Notes: generated by a model from the letters alone, not told the origin. A DNA stretch of 64,000 bases from JAYVJH01 sp043777595 (GCA_043777595.1 JAYWHT010000066.1:1-64000); one strand, 5' to 3'. Shown: positions 51,522 through 60,905, numbered from the stretch's first letter. Made by a program: numbers and translations.

Positions 51522-54500
51522 ATGAAATTAAAACTACTACTACTTGCGCTCATAGTCGGCGGCACGGTATTGGCACAGAAAAAGAAAACAGTGGTACAAA
51601 TCACGCCTCCAATCCAAAACGCTACAACTCAAAACTCAAAACACTACAACTCGCTCCGCTACCGCAATATAGGGCCTTTTGTGGGTGGCCGCTCGCTGGC
51701 CGTGAGCGGTGTGGGAGGCCAGCCGTTGGTTTATTATTTTGGAGCAACAGGCGGTGGCGTCTGGAAAACCATTGACGGCGGCAGTAACTGGGCACCCATT
51801 TCAGACAGTACCTTTAAAAGTAGCTCGGTGGGGGCAATAGCAGTGGCTAAGTCAGACCCTAACATCGTGTATGTAGGCATGGGCGAAAGCGATATAAGAG
51901 GCAACATCACCTATGGCGACGGTATGTATAAAAGTACCGATGCAGGCAAGTCATGGAAATATTTGGGCTTGAAAGAAACCAACGCAATTGCACATATTGC
52001 CGTTCACCCAACCAACCCAGACGTACTTTTTGCGGCGGCATTGGGCAACCACTGGTCGCCAAACAAAGAGCGTGGCGTATATCGGTCAAAAGATGGTGGC
52101 AAGTCGTGGGCGCAAGTTTTGGTCAAAAACGACAGTACAGGTGCAGTCGATGTAATCTTTGACCCAAGCAATCCCAGTATTTTATATGCTTCAATGTGGC
52201 AATGTTTCCGCAATCACTACATGATGAGTAGCGGTGGTACGGGTTCGGGTCTGTACAAATCTACCGACGGTGGCGATAGCTGGAAACTAATTAGCCAAAA
52301 TCCAGGCTTACCCAAAGGGCTTCTGGGCAAAATGGGCTTGGCCGTAGCACCCACCAACGGCAACAGACTCTGGGCAATGATTGAAAATAAAGAAAAAGGG
52401 GGGCTTTATACTTCAACAGATGGCGGCGAAACTTGGGCGCACGTAACCGACAACCCAAACCTCAAACAACGCCCGTGGTACTATATGAACGTGGGCGTTA
52501 GCCCCAAAGACGAAAATCATCTGATAGTACTAAACGTTACGCCCTACAAATCAAAAGATGGCGGCAAGACGTGGCAGCGCATCAACGTACACCATGGCGA
52601 CACGCACGATGTTTGGATAAACCCCGACAATCCCGACAATTATATCATTGGCGATGACGGCGGCGGCGAGGTAACGTTCAACGATGGTGTACAGTTTTCA
52701 GAAATAGATTTGCCAACTTCGCAATTTTATCATGTATCGGTCGATAATGATTTTCCGTACAACGTCTATGGCGCACAACAAGACAACTCGGCCAAGCGCA
52801 TAGCCAGCCGCTCAGACGATGCCACAATCGGGGGGCGTGATTGGTACACAGTAGCAGGTGGCGAGTCGGGCTATATCGCTGCCGACCCACTCGACCCGTC
52901 TATCACTTATGGCGGTAGCTACGATGGCCTCATTACCCGTCAAGACAAAAAAACCAATCAAGAGCAGGTCATAAATGTCTATCCAGAATATTTTATGGGT
53001 GCATCGTCTGGCGCACGCAAATACCGTTTTCAGTGGACATACCCCATTGTATTTAGCCCACACGACCCAAAGCTACTGTTTTGTACGTCACAATTTGTAC
53101 ATAAAACCACCGACGGTGGACATAGCTGGGAAACTATTAGCCCAGACCTCACTCGCCACGACCCAGCCACATTGGGCGAAACAGGCGGGCCTATTAGCCT
53201 CGACCAAACAGGTGCCGAAACCTACGCTACCATTTTTACGTTCGACGAGTCGCCTATCGAAAAAGGTAATTATTGGACAGGCTCAGACGATGGAATGCTG
53301 CATGTGAGCCGTGATGCAGGCAAAAACTGGGAAAATATTACATTGCCTAAAACCCAACTTGGCGACTTTGCCCTGATGTCTATGATAGAAACCTCTCGAC
53401 ATACGGCTGGCAAAGCGTATTTGGCCGCCACTCGTTATAAATTGGGGGACTCTAAACCTTATTTGTTCAAAACCACAGACTATGGCAAGACCTGGACGGC
53501 CATCACAGGTGGTATTCCGGCCGACGAGTGGACCCGTGTGGTACGTGAAGACCCCTATAAAAAAGGGTTGCTTTATGCTGGTACGGAGCGTGGGGTGTAT
53601 GTGTCGTTTAATGATGGCATGAATTGGGAAAAACTACAATTAAATTTGCCTCTCACACCGATTCACGATTTAGTTATTCAGAAACGTGAAAAAGACTTGG
53701 TCGTGGCCACGCACGGGCGTAGTTTCTGGATTATGGACGACATAAGCCCACTACACGAAATAATGGACAACAAAGTCGCTGACAATCACTTGTTTAAACC
53801 CCGTGATAGCTATCGTTTTCAGGGTGGTGGCCGTTTTGTGATTGATGAGTTTGTGTCAGAAGGTGAAAACGCTCCAAATGGCGTTTTGACTCGCTATAAT
53901 TTTAAAGAAGTACCAAATGAAGAAGTAAAATTGATATATTTCACAGCCAATGGCGATACTATTATTAGTTATTCGAGCAAAAAAGACCAGAAAGGCGAAG
54001 AAATGAAGTCGTCAAAAGAGTTTTATGAAAACCCCAAGACCCGCCGCCCGGGTTTATTGACGGCCAAAGCGGGTATGAATACTTTTTTGTGGAATATGCG
54101 CTACCCCAATGCTACCGAAGTCGATGGTACAAACATCATGTGGAGCGGCAGCACTACTGGCCCCAAAGCCATACCGGGCAAATATAAAGTGCAGTTGATG
54201 GTAGGCAAAATGTTGGTAAAAGAACAAGAGTTTGAGATTTTGCAAGACCCGCGTGTAAAAGTATCGGTGGCCGACCTAAAAGAGCAGTTCGATTTGTTGA
54301 TGAAAATTAACACCAAACTATCCGAAAACCACAAAGGCGTAAATCAGATTCGTAAAGTACGTGCCGACATAAATAGTTATCTGAAGGCAGTAAAAGACGA
54401 AAACCTTAGCAAAAAACTCAAAGAACAAACCAAAGACATGATGAAGGCATTGGACGAAATAGAAAGTACACTGATGCAACCCAAATCAAAAGCTGGCCAA

Positions 54501-54728
54501 GATGCACTTAACTTTGCCATACAACTCAACGACAAACTTGCAGGTGTAGGCTCGGCAGTAGGTGCATCTGACAATAAACCTACTAAGCAAAGTTATGAGG
54601 CATTTAACGACTTGTCAGTAAAAATTGACAAGCAATTAGAACGCCTCAAAGCCGTCATCGCCAAAGACGTGCCAGCTTTCAACGAAGCCGTGCGGCAGGC
54701 CGATATTAAGGCTGTGAATGTGAATTAG
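51522..54728 (+). CDS. BNR/VPS10-like beta-propeller secreted protein
   Basis: Exported protein of 1068 aa with signal peptide MKLKLLLLALIVGGTVLAQK. Repeated BNR/Asp-box motifs S-x-D-x-G-x-T-W (e.g. KSTDAGKSWKYLGL, RSKDGGKSWAQVLV, KSTDGGDSWKLISQ, TSTDGGETWAHVTD, KTTDGGHSWETISP) make one or two beta-propellers over residues 45-720, as in sortilin/VPS10 and xyloglucanase-like proteins. The C-terminal ~330 residues include an Ig-like LTAKAGMNTFLWNMRYPNAT domain and a coiled-coil tail (LSKKLKEQTKDMMKALDEIE). Enzyme activity is uncertain; related proteins are annotated as glycosyl hydrolases. Downstream, a palindrome closes the transcript. Confidence 0.85.
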   Translation: MKLKLLLLALIVGGTVLAQKKKTVVQITPPIQNATTQNSKHYNSLRYRNIGPFVGGRSLAVSGVGGQPLVYYFGATGGGVWKTIDGGSNWAPISDSTFKSSSVGAIAVAKSDPNIVYVGMGESDIRGNITYGDGMYKSTDAGKSWKYLGLKETNAIAHIAVHPTNPDVLFAAALGNHWSPNKERGVYRSKDGGKSWAQVLVKNDSTGAVDVIFDPSNPSILYASMWQCFRNHYMMSSGGTGSGLYKSTDGGDSWKLISQNPGLPKGLLGKMGLAVAPTNGNRLWAMIENKEKGGLYTSTDGGETWAHVTDNPNLKQRPWYYMNVGVSPKDENHLIVLNVTPYKSKDGGKTWQRINVHHGDTHDVWINPDNPDNYIIGDDGGGEVTFNDGVQFSEIDLPTSQFYHVSVDNDFPYNVYGAQQDNSAKRIASRSDDATIGGRDWYTVAGGESGYIAADPLDPSITYGGSYDGLITRQDKKTNQEQVINVYPEYFMGASSGARKYRFQWTYPIVFSPHDPKLLFCTSQFVHKTTDGGHSWETISPDLTRHDPATLGETGGPISLDQTGAETYATIFTFDESPIEKGNYWTGSDDGMLHVSRDAGKNWENITLPKTQLGDFALMSMIETSRHTAGKAYLAATRYKLGDSKPYLFKTTDYGKTWTAITGGIPADEWTRVVREDPYKKGLLYAGTERGVYVSFNDGMNWEKLQLNLPLTPIHDLVIQKREKDLVVATHGRSFWIMDDISPLHEIMDNKVADNHLFKPRDSYRFQGGGRFVIDEFVSEGENAPNGVLTRYNFKEVPNEEVKLIYFTANGDTIISYSSKKDQKGEEMKSSKEFYENPKTRRPGLLTAKAGMNTFLWNMRYPNATEVDGTNIMWSGSTTGPKAIPGKYKVQLMVGKMLVKEQEFEILQDPRVKVSVADLKEQFDLLMKINTKLSENHKGVNQIRKVRADINSYLKAVKDENLSKKLKEQTKDMMKALDEIESTLMQPKSKAGQDALNFAIQLNDKLAGVGSAVGASDNKPTKQSYEAFNDLSVKIDKQLERLKAVIAKDVPAFNEAVRQADIKAVNVN

Positions 54729-54734
54729 GGTTTT

Positions 54735-54767
54735 AGCGACACCATCGCTCAAAGTGATGGTGTCGCT
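54735..54767. repeat. Palindrome of the AGCGACACCATCGCT family, copy 1
   Basis: Arms agcgacaccatcgct (54735-54749) and agtgatggtgtcgct (54753-54767), one mismatch, loop caa, 6 bp past the BNR stop. A perfect second copy is at 61512-61544. Probably terminator-like and clearly a dispersed family. Confidence 0.8.
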
Positions 54768-54823
54768 AAGTTTGTGATTGGGATTCTGTAAAACCTACAC
54801 ACTTTACCATTCAATAAATATTT

Positions 54824-54855
54824 TTTGTAAAAAAGCACATTATTGCATATTTTTG
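54824..54855 (+). promoter_or_regulatory. Bacteroidota-type promoter for the HEPN operon
   Basis: TTTG at 54824-54827 and tatttttg (TAnnTTTG) at 54848-54855 are separated by 20 bp, fitting the phylum's -33/-7 pattern. The next start codon is at 54875, giving a short leader of about 13 nt. Confidence 0.65.
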
Positions 54856-54874
54856 CAGTCAAATAGGCCATAGT

Positions 54875-55303
54875 ATGTCCACACCTCTCAATTTAAAGTC
54901 AGCAGAAAATCTAAGATTAGCAAATAGAATTATCTCAGAAAAAAACGGCCATTACTCAACTTGTGTACATAGTGCTTATTATTCATGTGTTCAGTTAATG
55001 CTTCATATTTTAAGGTCAGATTTTAACAAATCAGATGAAGAGATAGACGAAGAAAGCGAAAATGGGTCAAAAATTGAAGGTGGTTTTCACAACTGGATAA
55101 TAAGTAACATCAATCGAGCGTTCTTCCTCAGAGATAAGAAATACATAGATTCAAGAGATTTTGCTGATAAGATAACTGACTTGAAAAAGTTAAGGATCAA
55201 AGCGGACTACAAAAACATAGAAATTAACGAAAAAAAGGCTAAACGTGCAGTAGAAAATGCTGAATCAATAAACCTTACACTTAAAAAATACTTTACGACA
55301 TGA
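54875..55303 (+). CDS. HEPN-like protein
   Basis: Protein of 142 aa, largely helical, resembling HEPN-domain proteins: EKNGHYSTCVHSAYYSCVQL (the A/S-YY segment of the first helix pair) and ITDLKKLRIKADYKNIEINE (the R..x..ADY segment). The catalytic Rx4-6H pattern is not complete, His being replaced, so RNase activity is uncertain. It is the first gene of a three-gene operon; the stop overlaps the next start (ATGA). HEPN proteins are common as toxins, which motivates the TAC-like interpretation. Confidence 0.65.
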   Translation: MSTPLNLKSAENLRLANRIISEKNGHYSTCVHSAYYSCVQLMLHILRSDFNKSDEEIDEESENGSKIEGGFHNWIISNINRAFFLRDKKYIDSRDFADKITDLKKLRIKADYKNIEINEKKAKRAVENAESINLTLKKYFTT

Positions 55304-55794
55304 ACCCTACTTTGTTTATATCGAATCAAATAGACAATATCGTTTCGTTATTCCCATATTTAAAAGTTAGATACGAATATGAACCCATGTCTAATTGTCA
55401 TTATCTTGAAGTATTACCGTTTGAGAAATTTCAAAAAGATAAGGATTACATAGCCTTTGAGAGGTCATTCCGTACAAATTTCATTAGTGCTTATCCATTA
55501 GAATCTCTTTGTTTTTTAAGCGAAAATAGCCTTTGTGAAATTGAGAAACCAATGATAGAAAAAGCTGGCATACTTTATGGCATAAATTATCAAGGGCTAA
55601 TTGATAATCAGATAAATTTACTTACTTATCTGCCAGCGATTGAACAATACAAATCGTTCACTCTGCCTAAACGAGATAGCTATGGCATAAATTTTATAGA
55701 AACGGTATCAATGAATACACCTAATAATAACCCCAGTATTACTTTTGGCAACAATAATTGTATCGGAGAGTCTTCATACGCAATGGCAGCCTAA
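55300..55794 (+). CDS. Unknown protein, middle gene of the HEPN-SecB operon
   Basis: Protein of 164 aa with no recognised family. N-terminal segment FISNQIDNIVSLFPYLKVRY then HYLEVLPFEKFQKDKDYIAF resembles a compact alpha/beta domain; the last ~45 residues (NTPNNNPSITFGNNNCIGES) are polar, Asn-rich and probably disordered. Such a tail could be a chaperone-binding (addiction) segment, since the next gene encodes a SecB-like protein, as in TAC systems. It overlaps the HEPN-like gene by 4 bp. Confidence 0.65.
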   Translation: MNPTLFISNQIDNIVSLFPYLKVRYEYEPMSNCHYLEVLPFEKFQKDKDYIAFERSFRTNFISAYPLESLCFLSENSLCEIEKPMIEKAGILYGINYQGLIDNQINLLTYLPAIEQYKSFTLPKRDSYGINFIETVSMNTPNNNPSITFGNNNCIGESSYAMAA

Positions 55795-55796
55795 CT

Positions 55797-56213
55797 ATGC
55801 AACACACCAATCAAGAATATAACTTTAGTAATATCATTTTAATTGAAAGTACCTTCAAAAGACTACCTGTTGTTAATTTTGTATCACCAGAGTATAAAAA
55901 TGATATTTCAATAGGCATAGAATCACAAAAAGAAGGAAATACGCTTTCTGTATTTTTAACAGTAAATGTATCATCAGGCAATGGTGATATATTAGATGTC
56001 GAAGCAAAAGTTAAGATGGCTGGCATATTTCAGAAAAATACGGAAGTTAACGAGATAGACATGGATTCTTTTGGAAAAGTTAATGCTCCAGCCATTATTT
56101 TTCCTTTTATCAGAGAACACATCGCTTCTATTTCAAGCAAAGCAGGCATACCTACAATTTTGCTGCCGCCAATAAATTTTGTAAAAATGGCAGAAAGTGA
56201 AACTATTGACTAA
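55797..56213 (+). CDS. SecB-like chaperone
   Basis: Protein of 138 aa matching SecB-like chaperones: the end of the domain reads VNAPAIIFPFIREHIASISS and AGIPTILLPPINFVKM, nearly the SecB consensus around its helix-1 and PPI(N/D)F motif. Beta-sheet strands precede it (ISIGIESQKEGNTLSVFLTV). In E. coli and mycobacteria such solitary SecB-like proteins accompany toxin-antitoxin-chaperone (TAC) modules. The start at 55797 gives MQHTNQEYNFSNI; an ATG further upstream overlaps the preceding gene. It is 2 bp after the previous stop. Confidence 0.8.
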   Translation: MQHTNQEYNFSNIILIESTFKRLPVVNFVSPEYKNDISIGIESQKEGNTLSVFLTVNVSSGNGDILDVEAKVKMAGIFQKNTEVNEIDMDSFGKVNAPAIIFPFIREHIASISSKAGIPTILLPPINFVKMAESETID

Positions 56214-56512
56214 ATCGGTATTATCTCATAGCTCATACTATTAAGCAAACAAAGCGTAGTGATATGATGTTGCTCACCGTAAATCACTTCTCTGTGTGAA
56301 CAATACTCCCATTCCGTAGTCTGTGTCCTCACCACTACTATTAAGTAGTCGTGAGTTAAATACAATGCTGTTAATCAGTAAGTTATAAAAATTAAAATAC
56401 CGTATTAGCTTTGAATAAGTACTTAAGTTGAGGAAATGAGTTATTTATGAAGACAGAGGCCAACCGAGTTCTGTGTCTTCACAGAACTCTCAACTTGATG
56501 GAAGTGGAAGAA
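56214..56512. repeat. Repeat-rich intergenic region
   Basis: 299 bp without a gene. It contains an imperfect 12-bp hairpin (56328-56339 / 56344-56355, ctcaccactact / agtagtcgtgag), a degenerate copy of the CTGTGTCTTCAC element near 56313-56333 (ttccgtagtctgtgtcctcac) and the complete gagttctgtg-tctt-cacagaactc hairpin at 56466-56489. The same family occurs at 13553-13581. Confidence 0.6.
56466..56489. terminator. CTGTG-tctt-CACAG hairpin, copy 2
   Basis: gagttctgtg / cacagaactc, perfect 10-bp stem with a tctt loop, 24 bp past the Uma2 stop (56513, minus strand). Shares the core ctgtgtcttcacag with 13567-13580. Confidence 0.75.
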
Positions 56513-57130
56513 CTACGCCAAATACCCTCCAAATTCAATATGCTCATACACATCGACCATTGAAATAGTAGTACCAAGTGAACGCAAGGCGATTGTGTCG
56601 TTGGGGCTGGTATATTTTTTGATGCGCCACAGGTCTGGCTCTTCCTGAAAACGGGTCTCGACACTACAACCATCGGTGCTGACCAACACATATTCTTGAA
56701 AAGACGGAATCTGTTTGTATAGCTCAAATTTCCCCAGACGGTCGTAAGACTGAGTACTGGGCGATAGTACCTCGACAATAAGCAGCGGGTTGGTAACAAT
56801 GTCTCGGCGATTGTTCCAAAACTCAGGCTGCTCGCATATAACAAGTGCATCGGGATAAACACCAATATCTGAGGCTTCGATACGGACTTTTAAATTACTA
56901 TCATAAACAAGAAATTTGCGAGACAATAAAGGTCGCACTGCCCATTTGAGTGCTGCAATTAAATTGGCTGATATAGCACTGTGTACGTCTGTTCCACCCA
57001 TTACCTTAATAATTTGTCCGTTATAAAATTCATGTTTTTCGAGGGTTTTTTCTTCTCGGCGCAAGTATTCATCGAAAGTATAAACTTTCGACCTCTGCAA
57101 TGTTCGGACGTTTTTGGAAACAGCAACCAT
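56513..57130 (-). CDS. Uma2 family endonuclease-like protein
   Basis: Protein of 205 aa of the Uma2 (DUF820) family, restriction-endonuclease-like fold. Pattern: KHEFYNGQIIKVMGGTDVHS at the N-terminus, then GVYPDALVICEQPEFWNN (Asp) and PLLIVEVLSPSTQSYDRLGK (Glu-x..) and FELYKQIPSFQEYVLV. These are the conserved PDxxV..xxVEVLSP(S/E)T motifs of Uma2. Activity has not been shown for most members. The start at 57130 (MVAVSKNV) is used; longer frames overlap GH78. Not obviously linked to a partner. Confidence 0.88.
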   Translation of the reverse strand: MVAVSKNVRTLQRSKVYTFDEYLRREEKTLEKHEFYNGQIIKVMGGTDVHSAISANLIAALKWAVRPLLSRKFLVYDSNLKVRIEASDIGVYPDALVICEQPEFWNNRRDIVTNPLLIVEVLSPSTQSYDRLGKFELYKQIPSFQEYVLVSTDGCSVETRFQEEPDLWRIKKYTSPNDTIALRSLGTTISMVDVYEHIEFGGYLA

Positions 57131-57203
57131 TTTTTTGTTTTTTTGTACACAAATTAAAAAAACTTTAATCTCATAAGCAAGTGAAGTAAATATCCAGCTA
57201 ACA

Positions 57204-59963
57204 TTAGGTATTTTTAAACACAAACTGATATTCTTTGCCACCTTCTAAGCGGTAGCGTTTGGTACCTAAGTCAGGATTGAAAGATACAGTTGAGGCACTC
57301 ACAACTATTTTTTTTGTTTTTAGGTCAATTTTAGTAGCCTTACTGGCCGATGGCACTACCACTGGTGGTATGGCAACCAATGCCGCCGAACCCATTGCTT
57401 CTTTGTCGGACAAGACTAACTCTGCCTGACAACCCAGCGGTAGCTTGATGTTAATGATTCGATTGCCAAGTTTACCTCTTGACCTAAACAAAATAGGCCC
57501 TAACACTGTGTGGTAGCTCAATGAAAGCTGACCAATATCGCCTATTTGTGGTCGTATTTGTACTTTCTTAAAGCCAGCGACAAGTGGCTGAATACCCGCC
57601 ACGCTGCAGTACATCAAGTATAGTGGCGAAACAGCACAATGACTCCACTGTTGGCTATTGTCTGGCTTCACGTGCCACCACTCCCCTATTGTATTGTTGC
57701 TTGTTACCGACTCCATTTCAAACCACTTTGTTCTAAAATCGTCAATAATAGCCTGTGTCGAGCCTGCACGTGCCAAAGCCCAATAACGCCAAGTGGCATT
57801 GGCTGGGTAAGATAGACCCAGATTGTCGGGTGGGGTTTCTAATGCTTTTACTGAGTTTTGAGAAAGTCCGTCAGGACAAAGGTCATACAAAACGGCAGTG
57901 GCCAGAGAGCGGTCACAGAGACGTATTTCTTTTTCGTCGGCAAGCCACGGCAGATTATTGACAAACATACCCTGATTGGTACTCCAAAAGCTACGAATAG
58001 TAGCTATGTGTACTTCGTTGGCTATCGCACGCGCTTTGCGGGCGAGGTCGTCTTTGTCAAATAAATCGCACAGATTGGCAAATGCTTTTTTGAACATTGC
58101 CACTATGTAGAGATTAAAGGCACATTGCTTATGGCGTTGCTGCTGGTAGGCACTGTGGTCAATCCAGACAGATGGAATACCGATGTTTTCGACAGGAAAA
58201 AGCCCATTTGGCTGTCTGATTGTGAGCAAATATTCAAAAAACTTAGTTAATCTTGGAAACACCTCCGTTAGTTCTGACTTATCGCCAGTGTAGAGATAGT
58301 AGTTCCAGCAGTCAAAATTAAAACCTACACCGTGGTCGAGCAGTGGCCCCCAGTCAGTGAGCGAAAGCTGCCGCTGGGCAAGACGTTCGAGTCGGTCGTA
58401 GGCAGGCCAACAATCCAAGAAATAACCTTCGTTGGTTATGCCCTGACTAAATGTATTGATAAATCGGGCGTGTAGTTTGGTATCGCCAAAAGCCGACTGA
58501 ATGGCGTGCAGTTGATGGCTGGCATCACCGCTGTATTGCTGGCGTTCTCGTGCCATGCCGTCCACTATGGTTTCTTGTGCCGAATTATTTACTGTATTAA
58601 CGCAAGCATCTATTACTTTCTGAATTTTGGTGTCCGAGCATCTTATATTCGGTTGCTGGGGCCACGCATATTGTCGTCGGCGTGCGCCAACATTACTGAC
58701 AACAACATTGCCGACAGCCCCATGAATATGTAACTGAACCCATCTAAACGACTCGTAGTCAAAGGTTTCGAAGCGATTGATGCCCGACCTGCAGATAAAT
58801 CGAGTCCATGAATTAAATTTAGTATTCAAAAATGGATTCAAGCCACCGACTTGGTGCGCTTCTTGTACCATAAGTTCGATAGTTGTACCGCTTGGAGCGT
58901 CAATCGTAAAAGACGGAAAGCCCACCAACTGTTCACTAAACTCAAAAGTAAGTAGCGCACCTCGCTCACCATCTAAGTTTAAAGTCCAGTTTTGAGCAGT
59001 TTTTTCGTTATTGAGTGGTAGTTTTATGATTTGGAAAGCACCCTTGGTGAGCGACTCAAAATACTCGATTGGTGGCCTAAACCAGCGTACAGAGGCAGAC
59101 TCGGCCAACTGAAAAATAGGTACTTTTGACTCTTCTAACAGTGGCACACTACGCATACGAAGCTGTGAGAGTTCGACTGGCTCACTTAAATCATTGGCAT
59201 AGTCATCAAAACGCAAATTGATGGCGGGCTTATTGGCAGCACCTTCGAGTTCGCTTGCAGGTAGCCATTCTTCAAACGGGGTAAAATTGACATCGTTCCA
59301 GTTTCTGGGGTATAGTCTTGCATCACATTCTTCCTGAAATGCCCTCAAAAAAGACCGTCTGTATTGACCAGGCCGCCAGCTACGGGCAATGTGCGTACCC
59401 CAGCTATTGTCAGTGATGATTGACTGGCCCACTTCGTCATAAAATTCAAAATCAATCTTTGCTATAAGACCAGGTTTACCCATTGGCCAGGTGCCTTCGC
59501 CATGGCCATAATACAATACCTGCACGCCCAGGACGTTTTTGCCTGTTCTCAAAAATGGCGTAATGTCTATTGGGTCGGCTTCAGCAAAACGAGGGTCGGC
59601 GGGGGCAGGTCCAAACTGTACCCGTTGGCCATTAACATAAAATATATAGCGGCTGTCTCCCAGTACATAACCCGATGCTTTGCTTGGTTTGCCCGAAAAG
59701 TAAATTTCTTTCCTAAAAAACACCATCGTATTGGCCAAGCAACGCTCCATCGGATACCAAACCCAGCGTGCTGGCGACAAGTCTAAGGCTTTGTTGGCGG
59801 CAATCGTGATTGGTACAGGTGTGTGAGCCGCCGTGGTGGGTGGTGTGGCCTCGGCTGGTTGCTGTGGTGCTGTGGGCGGATTCCATAACAAGGAGAGACC
59901 GCCTAATGAACCGTTTTTTAAGAAACCACGTCGAGATGGTGTAAAATCCATAGATGTAGCCAA
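57204..59963 (-). CDS. Alpha-L-rhamnosidase (GH78-like), Tat-type leader
   Basis: Secreted glycosidase of 919 aa. N-terminus DFTPSRRGFLKNGSLGGLSL contains the twin-arginine pattern SRRxFLK (the ATG at 59951 would still include it). The GH78 module: N-terminal beta-sandwich (residues 60-310, FGPAPADPRFAEADPIDITP), then the catalytic (alpha/alpha)6 region with IVDGMARERQQYSGDASHQL, GYFLDCWPAYDRLERLAQRQ, LLDHGVGFNFDCWNYYLYTG and TIGEWWHVKPDNSQQWSHCA as family-like acidic/Trp motifs, and the C-terminal beta domain. Alpha-L-rhamnosyl cleavage is likely but substrate is unknown. Likely periplasmic. Confidence 0.85.
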   Translation of the reverse strand: MATSMDFTPSRRGFLKNGSLGGLSLLWNPPTAPQQPAEATPPTTAAHTPVPITIAANKALDLSPARWVWYPMERCLANTMVFFRKEIYFSGKPSKASGYVLGDSRYIFYVNGQRVQFGPAPADPRFAEADPIDITPFLRTGKNVLGVQVLYYGHGEGTWPMGKPGLIAKIDFEFYDEVGQSIITDNSWGTHIARSWRPGQYRRSFLRAFQEECDARLYPRNWNDVNFTPFEEWLPASELEGAANKPAINLRFDDYANDLSEPVELSQLRMRSVPLLEESKVPIFQLAESASVRWFRPPIEYFESLTKGAFQIIKLPLNNEKTAQNWTLNLDGERGALLTFEFSEQLVGFPSFTIDAPSGTTIELMVQEAHQVGGLNPFLNTKFNSWTRFICRSGINRFETFDYESFRWVQLHIHGAVGNVVVSNVGARRRQYAWPQQPNIRCSDTKIQKVIDACVNTVNNSAQETIVDGMARERQQYSGDASHQLHAIQSAFGDTKLHARFINTFSQGITNEGYFLDCWPAYDRLERLAQRQLSLTDWGPLLDHGVGFNFDCWNYYLYTGDKSELTEVFPRLTKFFEYLLTIRQPNGLFPVENIGIPSVWIDHSAYQQQRHKQCAFNLYIVAMFKKAFANLCDLFDKDDLARKARAIANEVHIATIRSFWSTNQGMFVNNLPWLADEKEIRLCDRSLATAVLYDLCPDGLSQNSVKALETPPDNLGLSYPANATWRYWALARAGSTQAIIDDFRTKWFEMESVTSNNTIGEWWHVKPDNSQQWSHCAVSPLYLMYCSVAGIQPLVAGFKKVQIRPQIGDIGQLSLSYHTVLGPILFRSRGKLGNRIINIKLPLGCQAELVLSDKEAMGSAALVAIPPVVVPSASKATKIDLKTKKIVVSASTVSFNPDLGTKRYRLEGGKEYQFVFKNT

Positions 59964-60013
59964 GTAATATCAATACTTGGTTGCTGAGTGAGTTACAAAG
60001 ATAAGAATCTAAC

Positions 60014-60475
60014 TCAATCAGGCAAATTTTTGTTTGAATTTTTATTTAATCGCTGAATCAACATATTCGTAAAAAGCTGCTCTGTTTTATACAATTCCGC
60101 TAATTGGCGCACATTGATGATTTTCAGAAATCGTGTCATGTATTCTTTGCTCAAATCAACTTCTTTTTGTTGAAGCGATAAAGTTTCCTTGAGATTAGCC
60201 AAAATTTTCTCGTCGGAAGTTGTCAGGGTATTTATTTCGCTTACTAATTTTCGGTAGCTTTTACGAATGTCTTTTTTCTTGCCGTCAAATTCATTGTAAA
60301 CAGGCCAAAACTGTTGCCCTTGTTCAGGCGTTAGGTTCAATCTATTGGTAATAAGTGCAATTTTGGTGTTTTCAATTTTTTGAAAACCACCATTTTGAGC
60401 CTCAACCGCAAGGCTAATTAAGAGCATAAGCCCAAAAAACAATGACCCGTAACGTATTGCTGTATAGTTTTTCAT
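60014..60475 (-). CDS. Spy/CpxP-like periplasmic protein
   Basis: Exported helical protein of 153 aa: signal peptide with hydrophobic LFFGLMLLISLAVEAQN, then NRLNLTPEQGQQFWPVYNEF, the LTxEQ motif of the Spy/CpxP family, followed by long helices (LKETLSLQQKEVDLSKEYMT). Such proteins are periplasmic chaperones or stress sensors. It ends the ECF-sigma/anti-sigma operon, a common order in Bacteroidota. The start at 60475 gives MKNYTAIRYG; a longer frame up to 60511 overlaps the anti-sigma gene. Confidence 0.82.
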   Translation of the reverse strand: MKNYTAIRYGSLFFGLMLLISLAVEAQNGGFQKIENTKIALITNRLNLTPEQGQQFWPVYNEFDGKKKDIRKSYRKLVSEINTLTTSDEKILANLKETLSLQQKEVDLSKEYMTRFLKIINVRQLAELYKTEQLFTNMLIQRLNKNSNKNLPD

Positions 60476-60485
60476 AGTTATAGTT

Positions 60486-60905
60486 TTAAATCTCTGACAA
60501 TTCACCTTCAAGATGTTTGATAATATCTTGCTCCGAAATATCTAATTGATTGACAATCGTGGTGTCAGAATTTGTGTTGGCAAAGTTATTTTCGTTTATC
60601 AAATCGCTGGCAATGATTTCGCTATTTTTTAAAAATGTTTCAACAGTTTTTTCATTTACTTGACTAAGTGCTTCTTCGCCAATTGAGTACTGTTTGCTCG
60701 GGTACGTTACCCATATCAGTACGCCAATCATAACCGACGAAGCAACCAACAATACCGACCTTTTCCACGACCAACTCATACTAAACATCGGTTCGGGCTT
60801 GGTCGCTACTCGACTCTGAATAATCGACGGTAGCTCATCAAAATACCTATCAGGTACTCCAAACGGTATTTGTTTGTCGATGTCGTCTAATTTTATCTGT
60901 TTCAT
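60486..60905 (-). CDS. Membrane anti-sigma factor-like protein
   Basis: Protein of 139 aa with an N-terminal cytosolic part (MKQIKLDDIDKQIPFGVPDR YFDELP) and one TM (SVLLVASSVMIGVLIWVTYP). No zinc-binding anti-sigma motif is visible. It lies between the ECF sigma gene (30 bp upstream) and the Spy-like gene (10 bp downstream), the standard position for an anti-sigma regulator, so the function is inferred from context. Confidence 0.75.
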   Translation of the reverse strand: MKQIKLDDIDKQIPFGVPDRYFDELPSIIQSRVATKPEPMFSMSWSWKRSVLLVASSVMIGVLIWVTYPSKQYSIGEEALSQVNEKTVETFLKNSEIIASDLINENNFANTNSDTTIVNQLDISEQDIIKHLEGELSEI

